This document shows positions 18,601 to 28,100 of a DNA stretch of 64,000 nucleotides, piece by piece. Made by a program: the position numbers and the translations under genes. The DNA lies in the NCBI GenBank assembly GCA_965249785.1, contig CBDFMU010000022.1, forward strand, positions 248,001 to 312,000, in the 5' to 3' direction. The number at the start of each line of letters is the position of its first letter. Position 1 is the first letter of the stretch. Below the pieces are notes generated by a model that did no database searches, had not been told where the DNA came from, and was given only the letters and a program-made list of their open reading frames with translations. Origin of the DNA: M3007 sp965249785 (GTDB lineage: Bacteria; Bacteroidota; Bacteroidia; Chitinophagales; Saprospiraceae).

Positions 18601-19080
18601 GCGACGGCCAGCCTGCTGCCATTTTTTATAGATGCCGACCTCGACGGTTTTGGTAATGGCGAGCCAATCCTTGCTTGCTCGCAACCTGCTGGCACTTCGA
18701 TCAACAATTTGGATTGTGATGATCAGCACTCGACCATTTATCCTGGTGCGACGGAAGTTATGAATGGCCTGGACGATGATTGTAATGGTATAATTGACGA
18801 TATTATAGTGAATACTAGTAATTTATTAGTCAGCAGTAGACTAATGTTATTCCCTAATCCTGCCCACGACCGGCTTTGGCTGGAATGCCAGTCTGGCCAC
18901 TCAATTACTACTATCTGGATGATAAAACCAACTGGCCAGTTAGTGCGGATGTTTGGTGTAAAGGATTTTTCCAGGGAATTACCGGAAATAGACGTGAGCA
19001 GTTTGGAAGCAGGCTTGTACTGGGTGCGGGTTCGTTTGGATAATGGAGAAGAGGCGATGGGGCGATTTTTAAAAATATAG
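15685..19080 (+). CDS. Secreted SGNH-like/MopE/tandem-repeat protein with T9SS sorting domain
   Basis: This is a 1131-residue surface or secreted protein. A signal peptide (about 1-24) is followed by a MopE-type motif (NGFDEDCDGLDD), then a region resembling an SGNH/GDSL hydrolase (about 145-400) with LLLLGHSFFDQG near the front and DALHPEP near the end. Next come DADGDGYGN with GDCNDNNPNVHPGAVEV (a MopE calcium/copper-type motif), five repeats of 81 residues (TVQLPLDASGAATLTV units with paired cysteines), a DVDGDGISNCLDACPND motif, a third MopE motif, and a type A T9SS domain starting LMLFPNPAHDRLWLE. Secretion is by family knowledge. Enzymatic activity of the SGNH-like part is a hypothesis. 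No partner genes are adjacent. Confidence 0.88.
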   Translation: MRLSYLSLLGCFLGLLAPVLVRAQCNPTAAEIPHNGFDEDCDGLDDIFLTLPPYIYMVEGQDFELYFRNVILSKHPLDYVFSVNTPLNGQNLGQKWAFTPAGNNIGEFPISITVKSNGGQTLASAASTVRISPAAAPPDMSTKRLLLLGHSFFDQGYLPEYIYERTHQPGNPPITFHGKRQSWANALARHEGHGGKQARWFYQDPDSPVRYGGKVNMRQYFNEVVCPGCGPDWMVFHLDINEFCAYSSLIGTTLQEIDDSIVSGWNRYSTRLIDSVRVASPNTKIAICFSPMPNARESAFQSTYGGYPVLNDRWRWQKIISRLLFKNVERYGNREAENIYLIPEHLDLDDFAEYSPIDALHPEPFDNDINTHCGYMEIAKSIYAWIRWVEFHPNSSPVVLHTYFHDADGDGYGNAVQIQMAASAPLGYVGQSGDCNDNNPNVHPGAVEVCSNNIDDDCDGAIDEDFIAPIAGCLGTVQLPLDASGAATLTVAQVNQGSFDACSAVTFSLSKNHFSCVDLGTNTVTLHLQDASGNSNFCESAIKVVDVLPPVPSCHSTVQLPLDASGAATLTVAQVNQGSFDACSAVTFSLSKSHFSCVDLGTNTVTLHVQDAAGNASFCESAIKVVDVLPPVSSCHSTVQLPLDASGAATLTVAQVNQGSFDACSAVTFSLSKSHFSCVDIGIDTVTLHVQDAAGNASFCKTAVQVVDLLPPVLSCHSTVQLPLDTNGEAILTVAQVNQGSFDACSAVTFSLSQSHFSCVDLGIDTVTLHMQDAAGNASFCKTAVQIVDVLTPVSSCQNTVQLLLDTNGEATLTVAQVNQGSFDACSAVTFSLSQSHFSCVDLGIDTVTLQVQDAAGNASFCKTAVQVVDLLAPVLICPDLSLDLGPSGQRVVSAAELGAQATDNCGPTTWQPFNDLHLTCQQANTTLTFVLTAQDNSVNIATCVVEIFVTDTTDVDGDGISNCLDACPNDSATASLLPFFIDADLDGFGNGEPILACSQPAGTSINNLDCDDQHSTIYPGATEVMNGLDDDCNGIIDDIIVNTSNLLVSSRLMLFPNPAHDRLWLECQSGHSITTIWMIKPTGQLVRMFGVKDFSRELPEIDVSSLEAGLYWVRVRLDNGEEAMGRFLKI
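17092..18306 (+). repeat. Five 243-bp tandem repeats inside a CDS
   Basis: The sequence CAGGGCAGTTT recurs at exact 243-base steps from about 17173, and the flanking codons are nearly identical, giving five 81-codon units. The high DNA identity, including silent sites, points to recent duplication or homogenisation. The frame is preserved in all units. Confidence 0.9.
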
Positions 19081-19138
19081 CATATAGTAAGTGTTGAGAT
19101 GCCTCCTACGCTTACTATAAAATCCCGAAATTGCTTTT

Positions 19139-21580
19139 TCACCCCGGAAAATAAATATCAAACCGCGCACCCTTGCCCAACTCGCCAGTAGCCGTAATAA
19201 TTCCATTATGGTTTTCCACGATCTTTTTGACAATTGCCAGCCCGATGCCAGTACCCTGATATTCTTGCCGACCATGTAGTTTTTGGAAGAGTACAAAAAT
19301 ACGATCTTTGAACTCCGGCTCAAAACCAACGCCATTATCGCTTACGATGATGTGGCAATATTTCTTTTCGGGTACCAGTGCTTCATTGTTCAGGCTATGA
19401 CCTTCTTTATGCTCTCCTTTTATAATAATGTGCGGCGGCACACCCGGTTTAGTAAACTTCAGGGCATTACCGATCAGGTTATTCATCAGCTGGCGAAACT
19501 GAAACGGAATGATGTTGGCCTCGCATAATTCGTTTGATTCAATAATGGCATGTTTTTCCTGAATAACTTCTTTAAATTCATCTTTCACCTCTTCCAGAAT
19601 AGGCGCAAGGTGCTGATGTTCAAAAACCAGGTCGGTCGTGTTGGTCCTCGAATACGCCAGCAGGTCGTCAATCAGCATTTGCATCCGCTCCGCAGTACGT
19701 TGCATCCGATGAAAACAATCCTGCCCGTAGGTCGACAGGGACTGATAATCTGACCGAAGGATAAGGTTCGAGAAGGTCTGTATTTTGCGCAGCGGTTCCT
19801 GCAAATCGTGACTGGCGACATAACTGAACTCTGCCAGTTCCTTATTCAACTTTTTCAGGTTCTCATTAGATTGTTCCAATTCCCGTGTACGGTTCAGTAC
19901 TTGATTTTCCAGCTCCTGCGAAAAGCTCTTTTGGTCGTGAATATCGGTGCTGGTGCCGACCCACATTTGAATCTGACCCTTGTCGTCGCGCTGCGGCACG
20001 GCACGGCTCAGTTGCCAGCGATACTCGCCATCGTGGCGGCGGAAACGGTGTTCGAGGAGAAAATTTTCGCCGGTTTGGATGGAATGTACCCAGCGGTGCA
20101 CATTTTTCTCCCGGTCGTCGGGGTGGACAATCTGCAACCAGCCCACTTCTTTCACTTCCTGCGGCGTTAGGCCGGAATAGTCGTACACCGCCTGATTGAA
20201 ATAATTCAGGTGGCCTTCTATATCGCCCGTCCAGATCAATTGCGGCATAGAGTCCGCCAGCAGCCGGAATCGTTCATTGGTGAGGCGCAGCATTTCATCG
20301 GCTTTTTTGCGGACGGTAATATCCTGTACCGTACCTGAAAAGCGAACAGGAATATTGTCTTTATCAAAAACTGTCTGACCAGTTGCCTGTATCCAGCGGA
20401 TAGTACCGTCGGCCAATTGCAGACGATATTCGGTTTGATAATTGTCGGGAACCGTCGGGTCGAGCGCGCGCTGCATTTTTTGCAAAGACGGTTCGCGGTC
20501 ATCCGGGTGCATTTTTGTCCAGAACGCGTCGAGAGTGACGGGTACGGCAGGATCATGCTCAAATATCACCATAGTAGCTTCGTCGAAGCGCAAGGCCTCG
20601 GTCAAGGGACTGTATTCCCAGATACCCAATCGGTTGGCTTCAATGGCCAGCCGGGCGCGTTCTTCGGCTGCTTCGATCTTTTTTCGCGTGACGACCTGGT
20701 CAGTTACTTCAGTCGCCACTGCCATAATACCAGATATATGACCATCCAGTTCTCTCAGTGCTTCGTACACAAAATTGATGTAAGTCAATTCTACTTTTCC
20801 GTTGCGCGGCAGATATACCGGACGCTCATTAGCGACAAATCGCTCGCCTGTGGTGTACACTCCATATAATAATGCTTCCAGTCCTTGTTCTTTTGCTTCC
20901 GGCAGCCCTTCAAAAATGGGCTTGTGCATTACTTCCTGCGCGGTTTTTCCCCATAGTTCGAGCATTCGTTCGTTCGCAATTTCCACGAGGTATTCCGGCT
21001 CCCGAAAAACGCACATGGCGACCGGGGCCTGGCTCACCATATTATAAAAACTGGTATTGCTATCTATCGTCTTTTTTAAAGCCAGCACTTTTTCAGTGGT
21101 ATCAGTACAGGTAACAAAAACAGCTACCGGCTTGCCTTCGTTATCCATCAATGGACTGAAACTAAATGTCCAATACACATCTTCCAGGCGACCATTGCGA
21201 TAGATCGGCACCAATTGATCTTCATTCCAGGTAGCACCACCACCCGACAATACCTGTTCAATCATTGGACCAATAAAGGGCCAAATTTCTGGCCATGCTT
21301 CCCGGCCGGGCGCACCTAATATATTGGGGTGTTTCCCATTTTCGCCCAAGCTGGGGCGATAGGCATCATTGTATAAGCAGGTCAACTCCGGGCCCCAAAA
21401 CAAAAACATCGGGAATCTCGTATTGAGGATAATACTTAGGGCCATGCGCAGGTGCGGTGGCCATTCACTGGCGGGACCCAGCGGCGTTTTGCTCCAGTCT
21501 TTGGCCCGGATAAGAGCACCCATTTCACCACCACCCGCCAGTAAAGGATCGGTAGCCGGTGGATTATTTGTGGTCATCAT
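19139..21580 (-). CDS. Multi-PAS sensor histidine kinase
   Basis: The protein has 813 residues (or 812 from the second Met). An N-terminal region beginning with PLGPASEWPPHLRMALSIIL, typical of PAS kinases that read small signals, is followed by further PAS/PAC domains near 165-290, 300-425 and 430-550. The last includes LNYFNQAVYDYSGLTPQEV. A coiled coil leads to HisKA with H591 in ASHDLQEPLRKIQTF, then a HATPase with NLIGNALKF, DNGVG (748-752) and GTGIGLA. There are no membrane helices. No response regulator neighbours it. It converges on the T9SS gene with 58 bases between stops. The catalytic half is close to the kinase at 1913. Confidence 0.92.
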   Translation of the reverse strand: MMTTNNPPATDPLLAGGGEMGALIRAKDWSKTPLGPASEWPPHLRMALSIILNTRFPMFLFWGPELTCLYNDAYRPSLGENGKHPNILGAPGREAWPEIWPFIGPMIEQVLSGGGATWNEDQLVPIYRNGRLEDVYWTFSFSPLMDNEGKPVAVFVTCTDTTEKVLALKKTIDSNTSFYNMVSQAPVAMCVFREPEYLVEIANERMLELWGKTAQEVMHKPIFEGLPEAKEQGLEALLYGVYTTGERFVANERPVYLPRNGKVELTYINFVYEALRELDGHISGIMAVATEVTDQVVTRKKIEAAEERARLAIEANRLGIWEYSPLTEALRFDEATMVIFEHDPAVPVTLDAFWTKMHPDDREPSLQKMQRALDPTVPDNYQTEYRLQLADGTIRWIQATGQTVFDKDNIPVRFSGTVQDITVRKKADEMLRLTNERFRLLADSMPQLIWTGDIEGHLNYFNQAVYDYSGLTPQEVKEVGWLQIVHPDDREKNVHRWVHSIQTGENFLLEHRFRRHDGEYRWQLSRAVPQRDDKGQIQMWVGTSTDIHDQKSFSQELENQVLNRTRELEQSNENLKKLNKELAEFSYVASHDLQEPLRKIQTFSNLILRSDYQSLSTYGQDCFHRMQRTAERMQMLIDDLLAYSRTNTTDLVFEHQHLAPILEEVKDEFKEVIQEKHAIIESNELCEANIIPFQFRQLMNNLIGNALKFTKPGVPPHIIIKGEHKEGHSLNNEALVPEKKYCHIIVSDNGVGFEPEFKDRIFVLFQKLHGRQEYQGTGIGLAIVKKIVENHNGIITATGELGKGARFDIYFPG

Positions 21581-22016
21581 ACAAAGGTTTTGGCTTTTCG
21601 GGCACCGCTCCCTTTAGCGGTTCCCGGCGTGTATTTTGTTATAAATGGTGTAAATATAGCGAATGCTTGAGTATTTGATTTAAATGGAGATATGCTGAAA
21701 CGAATGACCAAGGTTTGCACGAATTTTTTGAATATCTGACAAAATCGCTACCGCACATCAGGCAAAACATTACTCGTTTTTGTCCATCACCTCCATTTGA
21801 CGTTTTAGATGGCCACCTTCCACCACCCAGGAAATCATTTCATTAATTATAGTCAACCTACAGTGTTTTTAAACAAAAACCGGAGGTAAAGTAATCACGG
21901 TCAAAAAACGAAACCCTTTCTAAATTTTTATCCGCCAATAACCGCCATCGCCTTTTTTAGGCGTAGGAGGTAGGGCGTAGGAGGCCCTAAACTAATTATA
22001 CCAGATTTTTCTAAAA
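21581..22016. other. Intergenic region with weak repeat traces
   Basis: This stretch separates two minus-strand genes. It contains TATAGTCAAC at about 21849, a fragment of the dispersed element, and a short direct repeat GCGTAGGAGG near 21960-21984. No gene or RNA is recognised. It should hold the 3' leader and promoter signals of the kinase gene. Confidence 0.45.
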
Positions 22017-22053
22017 AAAATGAGCCACCCCAAAATCCGGGATGACTCATTTT
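22017..22053 (-). terminator. Terminator of the giant PKD protein gene
   Basis: AAAATGAGCCACCCC (22017-22031) pairs with GGGATGACTCATTTT (22039-22053) with two wobble pairs. On the minus strand it lies 50 bases after the stop codon and is followed by a run of T. Confidence 0.75.
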
Positions 22054-22102
22054 ATTTATTCCATAATTATCTGGCTCTACGCTGCCCGAAAAAACGGAAC
22101 AA

Positions 22103-25100
22103 CTACCGTTGCACCACAATTTTTACGAAGGTAGATTGCTGCCCGGAACTGATTCGCAAAGTGTACACAGCAGCTGGCAGATTAGTACAATCCAGCAATT
22201 GATGTAAATTGCCTGTTCCAAAATCAGCTACTTCGCGGTGTACTAATTGTCCGACCACATTGAACAAGGCAAACTCTACTTCCTGCCGTGCCGTACCTTG
22301 CATTTCTACCGTAAAGTGGCCTTCGTTTGGATTGGGATACACCCGAAATTGCGACAACCAGTTCGGCTCCGATGCATCCACCGTGGTGATTGTAAACGTG
22401 TGTTGTAAAGTAGCAGCTCCGCAGCTGTTCGTAACGGTCAGCTCCACCGTATAGGTACCGGGACCGGCATAGTTGTGCACTGGATTCAGGGTAGTGCTGG
22501 TAGCGCCATCCCCGAATTTCCATTCATAAGTGGTGCCGTTGGTAGAAGTGTTGGTAAAAGCTACCGACAGGCCAGCAGGCTGTATAGTGAAAGCAGTAGC
22601 GGGTAAAGCCGTGACCGTAATAATGGTGCTGGCTGTATCAGTGCCACTGCCATTGGACACGAGCAATAAAACGTTATAATTCCCCGGCTGACTGAAGGTG
22701 ACCGAAGGATTGGGCACGGAGGATGTGTCCGGATTGCCTCCTTCAAACGTCCAGGTAAAAGTCGTTGCGTTACTGCTGGATTGATTCGTAAAGTGTACGG
22801 TAAAAGGCGCACAACCTTTGGTGCCGCTCACCGTAAAGGCAGCAGTTGGTGCCGTGGAAACAGTGATTTCCTGGGTGTAAGTGATTGATCCACAGTTATT
22901 TGTTGCCAAGAGCACTGCTTGATACAACCCATTATTTACATAGGTATGCGTCGGACTGCTGTCGGAAGAACTGCTGCCATCACCAAAATCCCAATGGTAA
23001 GTAGTAGCGTTAGCAGAATTATTGCTAAAACTAATAATTGCGCCATTGTGGGTGCTGGTAAAAGCTGCCGTGGGCATTCCAAGTATCGTGATTAGCCCCG
23101 CCTGCGCATAAGTATTGCTACCAGCAATGGTAGAAGCCACCAGCGTCACGTCATAAGTGCCGGGCGTATTATAGACCACCACTGGATTCTGGACCGTCGA
23201 AGTGGCGGGCGTACCACCAGGGAAAGTCCAGTTCCAACTAGTAGTATTACCGGACGAAAGGTCAGAAAACTGGACTGTCAAAGCAGCGCAACCCGTGGTG
23301 GTGCTGGCGGCAAAACCAGCACTTGGCGAAGTAATTACCACTACGTTCTGGGTAAAAACATTACTACCACAAGCATTGGTAGCGGTCAGCGTCACCAGGT
23401 AAGTGCCGTCAGCCGTGTACGTATGGCTCGGTGTGGCAGTGGTCGCGCTGGTATTATCCCCAAAATTCCAGCTGTAAGTAGTGCTATTAATAGAAGTATT
23501 GGAAAATGCAGCGGTGGTGCCAGTGAGCGTGCTGCTGAAAGCGGCAGTAGGACTGGGACTGACGACGACTAAATTAGTTTGCGTAGTCGTATTATTGCCT
23601 GCTGCATTGCTCACCGTCAGCGTGACAGAATAAGTACCCGCTGTGTTATAAATCACTACTGGATTTTGCCCAGTGGAACTGCTGGGCGTTCCGCCGGGAA
23701 ATTGCCAGTTAAAGGTCTGCACATTTGCCGACGAACTACTGGTGAATTGTACGGTCAGCGGGCCGCAACCAGTAGTATTAGTAGCCGTGAAGTTGGCCGT
23801 CGGCGAAGTAGCGATGACTACGGTATGGGTCGCGGTACTAGTACCACAAGCATTGGTGGCCGTTAAGACAACGGTGTAAGTACCATCAGCCGTGTAGGTA
23901 TGGCTCGGGGTAGCGGTCGTTGCAATGGTATTATCCCCAAAATTCCAGGCGTAAGTAGTGCTATTAGTAGAAGTGTTAGAAAATGCAGCGGTGGTGCCGG
24001 TGAGCGTGCTGCTGAAAGCAGCAGCGGGGCTGGGATTAACGACGACTAAACTAGTTTGCGTAGTCGTATTATTGCCTGCTGCATTGCTCACCGTCAGTGT
24101 GACGGAATAAGTACCCGCCGTGTTATAAATCACCACTGGATTTTGCACAGTCGAACTACTGGGCGTTCCACCGGGAAATTGCCAGTTGAACGTCTGCGTA
24201 TTTGCCGAGGAGCTACTAGTGAATTGCACCGTCAGCGGGCCGCAACCAGTAGTATTAGTGGCCGTAAAATTAGCCGTCGGCGAAGTAGCAATGACTACGG
24301 TATGCGTGGCGGTACTAGTACCACAAGCATTGGTGGCGGTCAGCGTCACCAGGTAAGTGCCGTCAGCGGTGTAGGTATGGCTCGGAGTAGCGGTCGTTGC
24401 GCTGGTATTATCCCCAAAATTCCAGGCGTAAGTAGTGCTATTAGTAGAAGTATTAGAAAATGCAGCGGTGGTGCCAGTGAGCGTGCTGCTAAAATCGACA
24501 GCGGGGCTGGGATTAACGACGACTAAATTAGTTTGCGTAGTCGTATTATTGCCTGCTGCATTGCTCACCGTCAGTGTGACGGAATAAGTACCCGCCGTGT
24601 TATAGACCACCACTGGATTTTGCACAGTTGAACTACTGGGCGTTCCGCCGGGAAATTGCCAGTTAAAGGTCTGCACATTTGCGGACGAACTACTGGTGAA
24701 TTGTACGGTCAGCGGGCCGCAACCAGTAGTATTAGTGGCTGTGAAATTGGCTGTCGGCGAAGTAGCGATGACTACGGTATGCGTGGCGGTACTAGTACCA
24801 CAAGCATTGGTGGCGGTCAAGACAACGGTATAAGTGCCGTCGGCGGTGTAGGTATGGCTCGGGGTAGCGGTCGTTGCGCTGGTATTGTCACCAAAATTCC
24901 AGCTATAAGTAGTGCTGTTAGTAGAAGTATTAGAAAATGCAGCGGTGGTGCCAGTGAGCGTGCTGCTAAAAGCGGCGGCAGGGCTGGGATTGACGACGAT
25001 TAAATTAGTTTGCGTAGTCGTATTATTGCCTGCTGCATTGCTCACCGTCAGTGTGACGGAATAAGTACCCGCCGTGTTATAGACCACCACTGGATTTTGC

Positions 25101-28100
25101 ACAGTCGAACTACTGGGTGTTCCACCGGGAAATTGCCAGTTAAAGGTCTGCGCATTTGCCGAGGAGCTACTAGTGAATTGCACCGTCAGCGGGCCGCAAC
25201 CAGTAGTATTAGTGGCCGTGAAGTTGGCGGTCGGCGAAGTAGCGATGACTACCGTATGCGTGGCGGTACTGGTACCACAAGCATTGGTGGCGGTCAGGAC
25301 AACGGTGTAAGTGCCGTCGGCGGTGTAGGTATGGCTCGGGGTAGCAGTGGTCGCGCTGGTATTGTCACCAAAGTTCCAGCTGTAAGTAGTGCTATTAGTA
25401 GAAGTATTGGAAAATGCAGCGGTGGTGCCGGCGAGCGTGCTACTGAAAGCGGCAGCGGGGCTGGGATTAATGACGACTAAATTAGTTTGCGTAGTTGTAT
25501 TATTGCCTGCTGCATTGCTCACCGTCAGTGTGACGGAATAAGTACCCGCCGTGTTATAAATCACCACTGGATTTTGCACAGTTGAACTACTGGGTGTTCC
25601 ACCGGGAAATTGCCAGTTGAACGTCTGCACATTTGCGGACGAGCTACTAGTGAATTGCACCGTCAGCGGGCCGCAACCAGTAGTATTAGTAGCCGTAAAA
25701 TTAGCCGTCGGTGAAGTAGCGATGACTACGGTATGGGTCGCGGTACTAGTACCACAAGCATTGGTGGCCGTTAAAATAACGGTGTAAGTACCGTCGGCGG
25801 TGTAGGTATGGCTCGGGGTAGCAGTGGTCGCGCTGGCATTGTCACCAAAATTCCAACTGTAAGTAGTACTATTAGTAGAAGTATTAGAAAATGCAGCGGT
25901 GGTGCCGGTGAGCGTGCTGCTAAAAGCGGCGGTAGGACTGGGATTAACGATAATTAGATTGGTCTGCGTAGTGGTGTTACTACCGGAGCCATTATTTACG
26001 GTCAGGGTGACGGAGTAAGTACCTGGCGTGTTATAAATAATCGTCGGGTTTTGAGCAGTCGAACTGCTGGGCATTCCACCGGGAAATTGCCAGTTGAACG
26101 TCTGGGCATTCAACGAGGATGCAGCGTTGAATTGCACGGTCAATGGCCCACAACCAGTGGTAGCATTTTCCGTAAAACTAGCGGTCGGCAGCGTAGCAAT
26201 TGTTACAGTATGCGTCGCAGTATTAGTACCGCAGTTATTGGTAGTAGTCAGCACTACGGTGTAGGTGCCGTCGGTAGCGTACGTATGGCTTGGAGTAGCA
26301 ATATTGCCAGTAGTGTTATCGCCAAAATTCCAGCTATACGAAGTAGCATTGCTAGAAGTATTAGTAAATGAGGCCGTTGCATTATTCACGGTGCTACTGA
26401 AAGCAGCGGTGGGGCGGCTGGATACAACGACGTAGCCAGTGCGGGTGATGGTGCTACTGCCAGCTATATTGGTCACAGTTAGCGTGACAGGGTAGGTGCC
26501 AGCAGTGTTATATTGCACATTCGGGTCATGCTGGATCGAACTGCTGGGTGATCCGCCCGGAAACTGCCAAACGTAGGAATCAATATTTACCGAAGAAAGA
26601 TTGGTAAACTGCACATTCAGCGGGGTACAACCAGTGGCCTGCGTACTCGTAAAATCGGCGGTCGGCTCCGTTGTAAGGGTGACGCTCTGGGAAGCAGTGC
26701 CGCAACTATTAGTCGCTGTCAACTGCACCATGTAGGTGCCAGCGACATTATACGTGTACGTCGGGTTGTCGTCCGTGCTGGTGTTGCCATCGCCAAAAGA
26801 CCAGCTATAGGAGTTCGCATTGTTTGAAATATTGTTCAAAAAGATGGTCGTACCGGATACCGTATAATTAAAATCAGCGGTGGGTCGGGGCTGCACGGTG
26901 ATTTGCTTCGTAATGGAGACTGGGCCGCCGTCGCCGGTCAGGGTAAGTTTCACATTGAAAGTGCCGGGATTGTTCCAGGTGGCGGTTGGATTGGATTGGT
27001 TGGAAGACCCGGGTACTGCCGACGTGAATACCCAGCTATATCCAGTGATACTACCGCTGGAAAGGTTGTCAAAATGAACCGCTACGCCTGCACATACCTG
27101 TGTGGGCGACCAGTCAAAATCGGCCACCAGCGGTACGGGGGTGCCGCCGCAGGACGACAAACAGCCGTTATTAATCAGTGGAACAATAAAACTGTTCACC
27201 GCCGCAATCGAAGTAGGACTCCACTGGCTGGTGGTGGATACAAACGGACACATAATAAAGTTCGGCGGACAAGTAGCACCGCCATCATGTTCGCAGCTGA
27301 AATTATGGCCTATTTCGTGCGAAGTCATGCACCGCAATAGTTCTCCATTGCTGGTAAAATCTTGTAAACAATGATATTTATGGTTGGTGCAAACGGCATC
27401 CAGGTAAGCAATACCTACCGTACCACCATCAAAATCGCGATCCGTCCACAGTTCACCTATATCATGGGACTCTCCAAAACCATTCGCGTTGGCCCAGGCC
27501 ACAAAACTGTCCAGCAGCGTACCAGCATCCGTAGAGTTGGTCCACGGACCATTTACGGTGCTGACAAATTGGGTAACAATCACAAAAAACAAATTATGAT
27601 TAAAACTGCCGGATGTATAATCTACTTCCGTATTATTAATCACGCCGATGTTGTGATCTTCTACACCAGCCGTCGAACCATACTTCAAAAACATGGATCT
27701 ATCCGCCGCAATCGCTATTTCGACCTGGTAACAAGCCATAAATTCCGCCTGGCTATTTTCGTGGACTGGCTCACTATTTTGCAGGTGCTGTAGGTGTTCT
27801 TCGGATTCTACCACGGCGCAGGTTGCATCAATATCGCGGTTGACATCTTTGGCAGCGTATAATACGAACAAATCGTGCGCCGCTTCCGGCACATAATACC
27901 AAAGCGGTTCCACATAGTATCGCTCCCCGTTTTCTTCTACGAAACCGTAAATAAAATCATCGTCCAGCGTGAGGCGCGTCTGCCCGCCACCGACGAGATC
28001 ATTGCCTTTAAAAGCCTTAGGAGTCGTTGGTTTTATGCTTTCCAGTCCACGGTCGGTAAGTACCTGTAGGGAATAATTGGGGCCGAGCAGGCTCGTATTG

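Noticed and set aside
17169..18707. Minus-strand frames of 80 codons opposite the MopE protein
   Set aside because: Their exact 243-base spacing shows they are mirror images of the sense repeats, not genes.
23579..25480. Long plus-strand frames opposite the PKD repeats
   Set aside because: They repeat at the 477-base period of the sense gene, have low-complexity composition and no family resemblance; they follow from codon bias in the repeats.
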